Shown here: positions 8,031-15,496 of the stretch, one piece after another | How positions within the stretch are numbered: position 1 is the stretch's first letter | How the letters are laid out: each line of letters opens with the position of its first letter | Assembly: GCA_020026115.1 (NCBI GenBank) | Contig: JAHHQY010000028.1 | Location: 1-20,548 of the forward strand | Reading direction: 5' to 3' | Source: Actinobacillus sp. | GTDB lineage: Bacteria; Pseudomonadota; Gammaproteobacteria; Enterobacterales; Pasteurellaceae | Length of the DNA stretch: 20,548 bases | Notes under the pieces: generated by a model | What the model was told of the DNA's origin: nothing | Databases searched by the model: none | The model's input: the letters and a program-made list of their open reading frames with translations, nothing else | Translations under genes and position numbers: made by a program

Positions 8031-8294
8031 CAATAGGCTCAAAGATTTCCGCCAAAAGCCATTTTCTCGGCGCGTTATATGCAAATGTTAATTTTTTTTT
8101 ACAAAAATTATCGCACTTTTTTTCATTTCGTACTAGAATAGTGAAACTGGTAAGCAAAAAATTAACGTAATCTTTACAGTTTTTACAACTTTCACCTATT
8201 TTTTGCTTAGTTCTAATCAGTTCCTGATTCCATCGTTTATTTATCTTTCGATAAATTAAACATACTATTAACTTAAGAAAATAAGGAAAAGACT
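8031..8294 (+). promoter_or_regulatory. aceE upstream region: promoter candidates and operator-like palindrome
   Basis: This is the rest of the 316-nt gene-free stretch between pldA and aceE. Two -10 candidates are visible, TAGAAT at 8134-8139 and TACTAT at 8263-8268, both with poor -35 regions. A start near 8146 would give a leader of about 150 nt. Within it, AATCAG-TTC-CTGATT (8215-8229) is a 6+3+6 palindrome shaped like a GntR-type operator, though not the E. coli PdhR consensus. ATTTATC/GATAAAT (8239-8256) can form a 7-bp hairpin with a TTTC loop. AACTGGTAAG at 8145-8154 resembles one half of a PdhR box, but the second half is absent. AAGGA at 8283-8287 is the aceE ribosome site. I see no small gene here. 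Confidence 0.45.
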
Positions 8295-10964
8295 ATGTCA
8301 GATATGTTAAAAAATGACGTAGATCCAGTCGAAACTAACGATTGGTTACTAGCCATCGACTCCGTTATTCGTGAAGAAGGCGTTGAACGTGCACAATATA
8401 TTATTGATCAACTTATGCAACATGCTCGTTCTAATGCAGTCGCTATTCCTACAGGCGTAAACACTGATTACATCAATACAATTTCAGTATCAGAACAACC
8501 ACAATATCCAGGTAATCTTGATCTTGAAAAACGCATTCGTGCTGCAATTCGCTGGAATGCTATGATGATGGTTTTACGCGCGTCTAAAAAAGATTTAGAA
8601 CTTGGTGGTCACTTATCAAGCTACCAATCTGCTTCTACCATTTATGAAGTTGGTTTTAACCATTTCTTTAAAGCACGTAACGAAAAAAATGGCGGTGACT
8701 TAGTATTTTTCCAAGGCCACAGTGCGCCTGGTATGTATGCTCGCGCTTTTGTTGAAGGTCGTTTAACTGCAGAACAATTAGATAACTTCCGTCAAGAAGC
8801 TAACGGCAAAGGCCTTTCTTCTTACCCTCACCCTAAATTAATGCCTGATTTCTGGCAATTCTCTACTGTATCTATGGGTCTTGGTCCACTAGATGCCATC
8901 TATCAAGCTCGTTTCTTAAAATATTTACATAACCGTGGCTTAAAAGATACCGCAGACCAAACTGTTTACGCATTCTGTGGTGATGGTGAAATGGACGAAG
9001 TTGAATCACGCGGTGCATTAGCTTTCGCAGCTCGTGAACAATTAGACAACTTAGTTTTCGTTATCAACTGTAACTTACAACGTTTAGATGGCCCTGTTGC
9101 TGGTAACGTGAAAATCGTTCAAGAATTAGAAGCTAACTACACAGGTGCTGGTTGGAAAGTTATTAAAGTATTATGGAGTTCTGCTTGGGACGCATTATTA
9201 GCGAAAGACACCAGCGGTAAATTGATGCAATTAATGATGGAAGTGGTTGATGGTGACTACCAAACAATCAGTTCTAAAGATGGTGCTTATATGCGTGAAC
9301 ACTTCTTCGGTCGTTACCCAGAAACTGCCGCATTAGTTGCAGATATGACTGACGAACAACTTTCTACTTTAACTCGTGGTGGTCATGACCCAATTAAAAT
9401 CTTCGCTGCATTCAACGCTGCGAAAAATGTGAAAGGCCAACCAACTGTATTATTGATGCATACTGTAAAAGGTTACGGTATGGGTTCTGCAGCGGAAGGT
9501 AAAAACATCGCTCACCAAGTGAAAAAAATGAAAATGGACGAAATTAAACACGTTCGTGATCAATTCAATATTCCATTTAGCGATGAAGAAATTGAAAACT
9601 TACCATATTTAACTTTCGCAGAAGATTCTGAAGAATATAAATATTTACACGCACGTCGTAACGAATTAAAAGGTTATGTACCTTCTCGTTCACCACGTTT
9701 CTCTCAAGATTTAGACATTCCTGCAGTAGAAGACTTCTCCGCTTTATTTGAAGCGCAAGCTCGTCCAATTTCTACAACTATGGCATTTGTTCGTACTTTA
9801 AACATCTTGTTGAAAAATCAAGGTTTAGGTAAACATATCGTGCCAATCGTTGCGGATGAAGCGCGTACTTTCGGTATGGAAGGTTTATTCCGTCAAGTTG
9901 GTATTTACAACCCACGCGGTCAAAACTACGTTCCTCAAGATCGTGAACAAGTTGCTTACTACCGTGAAGCGACTGACGGTCAAGTATTACAAGAAGGTAT
10001 CAATGAACAAGGTGCAACAGCGTCTTGGATTGCAGCAGCAACTTCTTACGCTGTTAATGATATGCCAATGATTCCATTCTTTGTTTACTACTCTATGTTT
10101 GGTTTCCAACGTGTTGGTGACTTAATGTGGTTAGCGGGTGACCAAGATGCACGCGGTTTCATGATCGGTGGTACTTCAGGCCGTACAACCTTAAACGGTG
10201 AAGGCTTACAACACCAAGATGGTCAAAGCCATATCCAAGCTGGCGTTATCCCAAGCTGTATTTCTTACGATCCTGCCTTCGCATTCGAAGTACCTGTTAT
10301 CGTTCAAGATGGTATTCGTCGTATGTATGGTCCAGCACAAGAAAATGTGTTCTATTATATGACCACCTTAAACGAAACTTACGAACAACCAGCAATGCCA
10401 GCAGGTGTTGAAGAAGGTATTCGTAAAGGTCTTTATAAATTTGAAACCGTTTCAGCTGAAGGCCAAGAAAAAGGTAAAGTTCAATTATTAGGTTCTGGTG
10501 CTATCTTACGTCACGTTCGCGAAGCGGCACAATTACTTGCGAAAGACTTCGGTATTTCTTCTGATGTTTACAGTGCTACTTCATTCAACGAATTAGCGCG
10601 TGAAGGTGCTGATGCAACTCGTTGGAATATGCTTCACCCAACAGAAACACCTCGTGTTCCTTACGTTGCTCAAGTAATGAATGATGCACCTGCAATCGCT
10701 GCAACTGACTATGTGAAACTATACTCAGACCAAATTCGTGCCTTTGTACCAACCCAAAACTACACTGTGTTAGGTACTGATGGTTTCGGTCGCTCTGATA
10801 GCCGTGAAAACTTACGCGAATTCTTCGAAGTAAACGCTCACCACGTTGTTATTGCTGCTTTAACCGCCTTAATGAAAGAAGGTAAAGTCGATGCGAAAGT
10901 TATTGCTGATGCAATTAAACAATACGGTATTGATGCAGATCGCATTAACCCACTTTACGCATAA
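8295..10964 (+). CDS. aceE: Pyruvate dehydrogenase E1 component, homodimeric
   Basis: This is the thiamine-diphosphate E1 subunit of the pyruvate dehydrogenase complex. It decarboxylates pyruvate and reductively acetylates the lipoyl groups of AceF. The 889 residues match the single-chain proteobacterial E1 (E. coli 887). The thiamine-diphosphate motif is GDGEMDE (229-235) running to NCN (258-260). H106 and H142 are in the GGHLSSYQS and GHSAPGMYAR active-site segments. Other family blocks are IADEARTFGMEGLFRQ, YYSMFGFQR, GGTSGRTTLNGEGLQHQDG, LLGSGAILRHVREAA and the C-terminal LGTDGFGRSDSRENLR. The ATG has AAGGA 7 nt upstream. It is the first gene of aceE-aceF-lpd. No pdhR regulator gene precedes it, unlike in E. 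coli. Confidence 0.98.
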   Translation: MSDMLKNDVDPVETNDWLLAIDSVIREEGVERAQYIIDQLMQHARSNAVAIPTGVNTDYINTISVSEQPQYPGNLDLEKRIRAAIRWNAMMMVLRASKKDLELGGHLSSYQSASTIYEVGFNHFFKARNEKNGGDLVFFQGHSAPGMYARAFVEGRLTAEQLDNFRQEANGKGLSSYPHPKLMPDFWQFSTVSMGLGPLDAIYQARFLKYLHNRGLKDTADQTVYAFCGDGEMDEVESRGALAFAAREQLDNLVFVINCNLQRLDGPVAGNVKIVQELEANYTGAGWKVIKVLWSSAWDALLAKDTSGKLMQLMMEVVDGDYQTISSKDGAYMREHFFGRYPETAALVADMTDEQLSTLTRGGHDPIKIFAAFNAAKNVKGQPTVLLMHTVKGYGMGSAAEGKNIAHQVKKMKMDEIKHVRDQFNIPFSDEEIENLPYLTFAEDSEEYKYLHARRNELKGYVPSRSPRFSQDLDIPAVEDFSALFEAQARPISTTMAFVRTLNILLKNQGLGKHIVPIVADEARTFGMEGLFRQVGIYNPRGQNYVPQDREQVAYYREATDGQVLQEGINEQGATASWIAAATSYAVNDMPMIPFFVYYSMFGFQRVGDLMWLAGDQDARGFMIGGTSGRTTLNGEGLQHQDGQSHIQAGVIPSCISYDPAFAFEVPVIVQDGIRRMYGPAQENVFYYMTTLNETYEQPAMPAGVEEGIRKGLYKFETVSAEGQEKGKVQLLGSGAILRHVREAAQLLAKDFGISSDVYSATSFNELAREGADATRWNMLHPTETPRVPYVAQVMNDAPAIAATDYVKLYSDQIRAFVPTQNYTVLGTDGFGRSDSRENLREFFEVNAHHVVIAALTALMKEGKVDAKVIADAIKQYGIDADRINPLYA

Positions 10965-10995
10965 CTTGTAATTACTTAATAATTCTTTAATGTCA

Positions 10996-11024
10996 AGGTG
11001 GGTTTTGAGCCCACCTGTTTTAAT
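10996..11024 (+). other. Intercistronic hairpin aceE-aceF
   Basis: AGGTGGG at 10996-11002 pairs with CCCACCT at 11010-11016 (7-nt loop TTTTGAG, with one more T.G pair possible), followed by GTTTTAATAG. With only four Ts it is at most a weak terminator. An mRNA processing or stability element that tunes E1 to E2 ratios is equally possible. Confidence 0.6.
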
Positions 11025-11038
11025 AGAGGAAAAATAAA

Positions 11039-12889
11039 ATGGCAAAACAAATTGATATCCCTGATATTGGTGGCGATGAAGTTACTGTAACGGAAGTTAT
11101 GGTAAAAGTTGGCGATAAAATTGAAGCTGACCAATACATTATCAACGTAGAAGGCGACAAAGCTTCTATGGAAGTTCCAGCACCTGAAGCTGGTATCGTA
11201 AAAGAAATTTTAGTGAAAGTGGGCGATAAAGTAACAACTGGCACTCCAATGCTTATGTTAGATAGCGCAGATGCTTCCGCGCCTGCGGTGGAAGTTGCAC
11301 CAGTTGCAGCAGCACCTGCTCAATCTGCTGTTATTGATATTTGCGTACCTGACATCGGTGGCGATGAAGTAACAACAACTGAAATTATGGTAAAAGTTGG
11401 CGATAAAGTTGAAGCAGATCAACCAATTATCGCAGTAGAAGGCGACAAAGCTTCTATGGAAGTTCCAGCACCTGAAGCGGGCGTCGTAAAAGAAATTTTA
11501 ATCAATGTTGGCGATATGGTTGCAACAGGTAAACTCATCATGCGTTTTGAAGTAGCCGGTAGCGCACCAGCACAAAACGTTGCTCCAGCAGCACAAGCGC
11601 CAGCTCAAACAGCATCTGCAGTGAAAGATGTTTGTGTTCCAGACATTGGTGGTGATGAAGTTACTGCAACTGAAATTATGGTAAAAGTTGGTGATAAAGT
11701 TGAAGCTGAACAATCACTTATCACTGTTGAAGGCGATAAAGCTTCTATGGAAGTTCCAGCGCCATTTGCCGGTGTTGTAAAAGAAATTATCGTAAAAGAA
11801 GGCGATAAAGTTGCAACGGGTAAACTTATTATGCGTTTCGAAGTAGCAGGTAGCGCACCTGTGGCATCAACACCAGCTTCTGTTCCAGCTCAAGCAAGCG
11901 CTCCTGCGCAAGCTAGTGCGCCTGTTGCAAATAACGCAAACGTTGAATCTGCAAAATCTTTCGCACACGCAACACCTGTTGTTCGTCGTTTAGCTCGTGA
12001 ATTTGGCGTAAACTTAGATAACGTTAAAGGTACAGGTCGTAAAGGTCGCATCTTAAAAGAAGACGTTCAAGCTTATGTTAAAGCGGCAATTCAAGCGGTT
12101 GAAAGCGGTAAAACTGCAGGTAACGGCAAAGCAGACGGTGCAGGTTTAGGTTTATTACCATGGCCAAAAGTTAACTTTGATAAATTTGGTGCAACAGAAG
12201 TTCAACCACTTTCTCGCATCAAAAAAATCTCTGGTGCAAACTTACACCGTAACTGGGTAATGATTCCTCACGTTACTCAATGGGAAAAAGCTGACATCAC
12301 AAGCCTTGAAGCATTCCGTAAAGAACAAAATGCTTTCTTAGCAAAAACCAAACAAGATGTTAAAATCACTCCGCTTGTTTTCATTATGAAAGCAGCTGCA
12401 AAAGCGTTAGAACAATTCCCATTATTCAATAGCTCATTAAGCGAAGATGGCGAAAGCGTAATCCTTAAAAAATACGTTAATATCGGTGTGGCAGTAGATA
12501 CACCTAACGGTTTAGTTGTACCTGTATTTAAAGACGTAAACAAAAAAGGTGTATTAGAACTTTCTCGTGAATTAATGGAAGTTTCTCAAAAAGCGCGTAA
12601 AGGTAAATTAACTGGTAGCGATATGCAAGGCGGATGTTTCACAATTTCTAGCCTTGGTGGTATCGGTGGTACTCACTTTACTCCAATCGTTAATGCTCCA
12701 GAAGTTGCAATTTTAGGTGTTTCTCGCTCTGAAATGGCACCAGTATGGAACGGTAAAGACTTTGAACCACGCTTAATGCTTCCATTATCATTATCTTATG
12801 ACCACCGTGTTATTGATGGTGCTGATGGCGCTCGCTTCATCACATTCTTAAGTCAAGTGCTTGCTGACTTACGTCGTTTAGCTATGTAA
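11039..12889 (+). CDS. aceF: Pyruvate dehydrogenase E2, dihydrolipoamide acetyltransferase with three lipoyl domains
   Basis: This is the core of the pyruvate dehydrogenase complex and transfers acetyl from lipoamide to CoA. The 616 residues hold three lipoyl domains (about 1-75, 98-172 and 195-270). Each has GDKASMEVPAP, with the lipoylated lysine at 41, 137 and 234. They are joined by Ala/Pro-rich flexible linkers. A peripheral-subunit-binding domain (about 308-345, ATPVVRRLAREFGVNL...GRILKEDV) follows, then the catalytic domain ending in SYDHRVIDGADGARF (586-600), with catalytic H589 and D593. E. coli AceF has the same layout at 630 residues. The start ATG at 11039 follows AGAGGAAAA. Parts of the first two lipoyl domains are identical at the DNA level, which suggests recent duplication or gene conversion. 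Confidence 0.98.
   Translation: MAKQIDIPDIGGDEVTVTEVMVKVGDKIEADQYIINVEGDKASMEVPAPEAGIVKEILVKVGDKVTTGTPMLMLDSADASAPAVEVAPVAAAPAQSAVIDICVPDIGGDEVTTTEIMVKVGDKVEADQPIIAVEGDKASMEVPAPEAGVVKEILINVGDMVATGKLIMRFEVAGSAPAQNVAPAAQAPAQTASAVKDVCVPDIGGDEVTATEIMVKVGDKVEAEQSLITVEGDKASMEVPAPFAGVVKEIIVKEGDKVATGKLIMRFEVAGSAPVASTPASVPAQASAPAQASAPVANNANVESAKSFAHATPVVRRLAREFGVNLDNVKGTGRKGRILKEDVQAYVKAAIQAVESGKTAGNGKADGAGLGLLPWPKVNFDKFGATEVQPLSRIKKISGANLHRNWVMIPHVTQWEKADITSLEAFRKEQNAFLAKTKQDVKITPLVFIMKAAAKALEQFPLFNSSLSEDGESVILKKYVNIGVAVDTPNGLVVPVFKDVNKKGVLELSRELMEVSQKARKGKLTGSDMQGGCFTISSLGGIGGTHFTPIVNAPEVAILGVSRSEMAPVWNGKDFEPRLMLPLSLSYDHRVIDGADGARFITFLSQVLADLRRLAM
11147..11478 (+). repeat. Tandem lipoyl-domain DNA repeats in aceF
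   Basis: A 44-bp stretch at 11147-11190 is identical to 11435-11478, exactly 288 bp later (96 codons). It spans the lipoyl-lysine loop EGDKASMEVPAPEA. The third domain (about 11729-11765) is similar but has diverged at synonymous positions and in PAPFAG. Confidence 0.9.
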
Positions 12890-12893
12890 TTTA

Positions 12894-12938
12894 ACGCAAT
12901 TTTGCGTACTTAAGCAGGTGATATTTTTATCACCTGCT
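12894..12938 (+). other. Intercistronic hairpins aceF-lpd
   Basis: Two hairpins stand in tandem after aceF. ACGCAA/TTGCGT at 12894-12899 and 12902-12907 is small. AGCAGGTGATA/TATCACCTGCT at 12913-12923 and 12928-12938 is a perfect 11-bp stem with a TTTT loop. No T tract follows the large stem, so it looks more like an mRNA end-stabilising or processing structure than a terminator. Confidence 0.6.
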
Positions 12939-12944
12939 CTACCC

Positions 12945-12965
12945 TATAAAGCGCGGATATTCCGC
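12945..12965 (+). promoter_or_regulatory. Possible internal lpd promoter and leader hairpin
   Basis: TATAAA at 12945-12950 followed by GCGCGG resembles other -10 plus CG-rich discriminators in this window. The -35 region is poor. GCGGA-TAT-TCCGC at 12953-12965, then AAATTTTT, would form a small hairpin near the start of such a transcript. E. coli lpd also has its own promoter in addition to the pdh one, which makes this plausible but unproven. Confidence 0.3.
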
Positions 12966-12984
12966 AAATTTTTCGAGGTAAAAA

Positions 12985-14406
12985 ATGAAAGAAATTAAAA
13001 CACAAGTTGTTGTGCTAGGTGGTGGCCCTGCTGGTTATTCTGCAGCTTTCCGCTGTGCTGACTTAGGTTTAGAAACTGTTATCGTTGAACGCTTCTCTAC
13101 ATTAGGTGGTGTTTGCTTAAACGTAGGTTGTATTCCATCTAAAGCGTTATTACACGTAGCAAAAGTTATTGAAGAAGCAAAATCTTTAGCAAAACACGGT
13201 ATCGTTTTTGGTGCGCCTGAAACAGATATTGATAAAATTCGTTTATGGAAAGATAAAGTAATCGGTCAATTAACAGGTGGCTTAGCTGGTATGTCTAAAG
13301 CCCGTAAAGTTAAAGTTATCAATGGTTACGGTACTTTTGATAGCGCAAACAGCCTTGTTGTAACAGGTACTGACGGCGAAACAAAAGTTACTTTTGACAA
13401 CGCGATTATCGCAGCAGGTTCTCGCCCTGTTAAATTACCATTTATTCCACATGAAGACCCACGTGTTTGGGATTCTACTGATGCGTTACGCTTAAAAGAA
13501 GTGCCTGAAAAACTTCTTGTTATGGGTGGTGGTATTATCGGTTTAGAAATGGGTACGGTATATCACGCACTTGGTTCTAAAATTGACGTAGTAGAAATGT
13601 TTGACCAAGTTATCCCAGCTGCGGATAAAGACGTGGTACAACTTTACACTAAACAAATCAAAGAAAAATTTGATTTATTATTAGAAACTAAAGTGACTGC
13701 CGTTGAAGCAAAAGAAGACGGTATTTACGTTTCTATGGAAGGTAAAGCAGCGAACGAAACTCGCCGTTATGACGCCGTATTAGTGGCTATCGGTCGTGCG
13801 CCAAATGGTAAACTTATCGGTGCAGAAAATGCCGGTATTAACGTTGACGATCGTGGCTTTATCAACACCGATAAACAAATGCGTACAAACGTTCCACACA
13901 TTTTCGCTATTGGTGATATTGTTGGCCAACCAATGTTAGCACACAAAGGTGTTCACGAAGGTCACGTTGCAGCAGAAGTTATTTCTGGCTTAAAACATTA
14001 CTTTGAACCAAAACTTATCCCATCAATCGCTTACACAGAACCTGAAGTAGCATGGGCAGGTAAAACTGAAAAAGAATGTAAAGCTGAAGGCATCAACTAC
14101 GAAGTAGCGAAATTCCCTTGGGCAGCGTCTGGTCGTGCTATCGCTTCTGACTGTGCTGAAGGTATGACAAAACTTATCTTTGATAAAGACACTAACCGCA
14201 TTATCGGTGGTGCTATCGTAGGTACAAACGGCGGTGAATTATTAGGCGAAATCGGCCTTGCAATCGAAATGGGTTGTGATGCTGAAGATTTAGCGTTAAC
14301 CGTTCACGCTCACCCGACTCTTTACGAATCAATTGGTTTAGCGGCAGAAGTTTTTGAAGGTTCTGTTACTGACTTACCAAATGCTAAAGCGAAAAAGAAA
14401 AAATAA
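12985..14406 (+). CDS. lpd: Dihydrolipoamide dehydrogenase (E3)
   Basis: This FAD/NAD disulfide oxidoreductase re-oxidises dihydrolipoamide for pyruvate dehydrogenase, and usually also for 2-oxoglutarate dehydrogenase and glycine cleavage. The 473 residues (E. coli 474) contain the FAD fold LGGGPAGYSAA (11-21) and the redox disulfide GGVCLNVGCIPSK with C44 and C49. The NAD-binding VMGGGIIGLEMG is in the middle of the protein, followed by the second FAD motif FAIGDIVGQPMLAHKG. The C-terminal active-site pair from the partner subunit is in HAHPTLYE (H443 and E448). The protein ends in a run of lysines (AKAKKKK). GAGGT upstream of ATG 12985 is the ribosome site. It is the third gene of the ace operon and is followed by a strong terminator. 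Confidence 0.98.
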   Translation: MKEIKTQVVVLGGGPAGYSAAFRCADLGLETVIVERFSTLGGVCLNVGCIPSKALLHVAKVIEEAKSLAKHGIVFGAPETDIDKIRLWKDKVIGQLTGGLAGMSKARKVKVINGYGTFDSANSLVVTGTDGETKVTFDNAIIAAGSRPVKLPFIPHEDPRVWDSTDALRLKEVPEKLLVMGGGIIGLEMGTVYHALGSKIDVVEMFDQVIPAADKDVVQLYTKQIKEKFDLLLETKVTAVEAKEDGIYVSMEGKAANETRRYDAVLVAIGRAPNGKLIGAENAGINVDDRGFINTDKQMRTNVPHIFAIGDIVGQPMLAHKGVHEGHVAAEVISGLKHYFEPKLIPSIAYTEPEVAWAGKTEKECKAEGINYEVAKFPWAASGRAIASDCAEGMTKLIFDKDTNRIIGGAIVGTNGGELLGEIGLAIEMGCDAEDLALTVHAHPTLYESIGLAAEVFEGSVTDLPNAKAKKKK

Positions 14407-14423
14407 TCGCTAAAAGTTAATTT

Positions 14424-14459
14424 AAAAGCCTTTCTTTTGAAAGGCTTTTTCTTTTCCCT
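14424..14459 (+). terminator. lpd (ace operon) terminator
   Basis: AAAAGCCTTTC at 14424-14434 and GAAAGGCTTTT at 14439-14449 form a perfect 11-bp stem with a TTTT loop, followed by TCTTTTCCCTTTT. It begins 18 nt after the lpd stop. Confidence 0.9.
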
Positions 14460-14491
14460 TTTTTATTTTTCGGCTTTTTTTTTGCAAATAA

Positions 14492-14522
14492 AAAAGCTCA
14501 GTTTGAGCTGAGCTTTTCTTTT
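14492..14522. terminator. Second hairpin terminator between lpd and dapD
   Basis: AAAAGCTCAG at 14492-14501 and CTGAGCTTTT at 14508-14517 form a 10-bp stem with loop TTTGAG and T-rich flanks on both strands (TCTTTT on plus, and TTATTTGC then many As when read on minus). It probably acts as a back-up terminator for either direction. Confidence 0.75.
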
Positions 14523-14542
14523 ATATGCTTTTCAAAATAACC

Positions 14543-14581
14543 TCTCGCACCGAAAAAAGGAAGAAAAAATTCGGCGCGAGT
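14543..14581 (-). terminator. dapD terminator
   Basis: CTCGCACCGAA at 14544-14554 faces TTCGGCGCGAG at 14570-14580. The single imperfect position is a G.U pair on the minus transcript. It lies just after the dapD stop and is followed on the minus strand by a moderate T-rich stretch. Both arms are 12/13 copies of the recurring 13-mer. Confidence 0.72.
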
Positions 14582-14593
14582 GAGCTTATTTCA

Positions 14594-15418
14594 TTATTCA
14601 ACGGAACGTAATAATTCGTTAATGCCTACTTTGCCTAAAGTTTTTGCATCTACTTTTTTCACGATAACTGCGCAATATAAGCTGTATTTTCCATCTTTTG
14701 ACGGTAAAGAACCTGAAACCACCACAGAGCCTGCAGGTACTCGGCCGTAATGAATTTCGCCAGTTTCGCGATCATAAATTTTGGTTGATTGACCAATAAA
14801 TACGCCCATAGAAATCACGCAACCGTCTTCTACAATAACGCCTTCCACCACTTCAGAGCGTGCGCCGATAAAACAGTTGTCGCCGATAATTGTAGGGTTT
14901 GCTTGTAAAGGTTCAAGTACGCCACCGATACCTACACCGCCAGAAAGATGTACGTTTTTACCAATTTGTGCGCAAGAACCCACTGTTGCCCAAGTGTCCA
15001 CCATAGTACCTTCACCAACGTAAGCACCGATGTTCACATAAGATGGCATTAAAACGGCATCTTTCGCAATGTAAGCGCCTTTACGCACAGTCGCATTTGG
15101 CACAACGCGGAAGCCTTCTTCTTCAAAACGCGCTTGATCGTACTGAGCAAATTTTAATGGCACTTTATCGAAAAAGTTGGTTTCTGCCCCATTAATTAAT
15201 TGGTTTTTGTTAATGCGGAAAGAAAGTAATACCGCTTTTTTCAACCATTGGTGTGTCACCCATTCCCCATCAATTTTTTCAGCAACGCGTAATTTACCGC
15301 AATCTAAGGCTTCAATTACGGCTTCAACCGCTTCTTTAGTTTGAGCATCTACCGTTGCAGGCGTAATTTCAGTACGACGTTCAAAGGCGGATTCAATAAT
15401 TTGTTGTAATTCAGTCAT
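14594..15418 (-). CDS. dapD: 2,3,4,5-tetrahydropyridine-2,6-dicarboxylate N-succinyltransferase
   Basis: It transfers succinyl from succinyl-CoA to tetrahydrodipicolinate in the succinylase branch of lysine and meso-diaminopimelate synthesis. Its 274 residues equal the E. coli length. An N-terminal helical domain (about 1-95) is followed by a left-handed beta-helix of hexapeptide repeats (about 105-235, for example GAYIAKDAVLMPSYVNIGAY), with active-site D141 and E189, and a short C-terminal domain (SLYCAVIVKKVDAKT). The start ATG at 15418 has GAAGGA (complement of 15426-15431) upstream. It is downstream of glyA on the same strand, but a hairpin terminator lies between them. Confidence 0.98.
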   Translation of the reverse strand: MTELQQIIESAFERRTEITPATVDAQTKEAVEAVIEALDCGKLRVAEKIDGEWVTHQWLKKAVLLSFRINKNQLINGAETNFFDKVPLKFAQYDQARFEEEGFRVVPNATVRKGAYIAKDAVLMPSYVNIGAYVGEGTMVDTWATVGSCAQIGKNVHLSGGVGIGGVLEPLQANPTIIGDNCFIGARSEVVEGVIVEDGCVISMGVFIGQSTKIYDRETGEIHYGRVPAGSVVVSGSLPSKDGKYSLYCAVIVKKVDAKTLGKVGINELLRSVE

Positions 15419-15439
15419 CTTTTTTTCCTTCTCATTAAA

Positions 15440-15468
15440 TTTAAATTCTTTACTTTAAAAAAACGCAA
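15440..15468 (-). promoter_or_regulatory. Possible dapD promoter overlapping the glyA terminator
   Basis: On the minus strand, TTGCGT (15468-15463, inside the glyA terminator stem) lies 17 nt from TTTAAA (15445-15440). A start near 15434 would leave a leader of about 15 nt containing the ribosome site. The -10 matches only 4 of 6 consensus positions, so this is tentative. It is the only place between the terminator and dapD with room for a promoter. Confidence 0.3.
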
Positions 15469-15485
15469 CGTTATTGTTGCGTTTT
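15456..15485 (-). terminator. glyA terminator
   Basis: On the minus strand, AAAACGCAAC (15485-15476) pairs with GTTGCGTTTT (15469-15460) around AATAAC. The T run continues to seven (to about 15457). It begins 12 nt after the glyA stop. Confidence 0.85.
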
Positions 15486-15496
15486 ATCTTGAGCTA

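Noticed and set aside
8092..8100. T9 tract as a phase-variable promoter repeat
   Set aside because: Homopolymers of this length are common in AT-rich spacers, and another T9 lies in the lpd-dapD gap. It is not positioned between a clear -35 and -10.
7975..8157. 60-codon minus-strand open frame after pldA
   Set aside because: It crosses the pldA terminator and the aceE upstream region, has no ribosome site and resembles no family.
8145..8161. PdhR box upstream of aceE
   Set aside because: The left half (AACTGGT) is close, but the right half matches only 2 of 7 positions.
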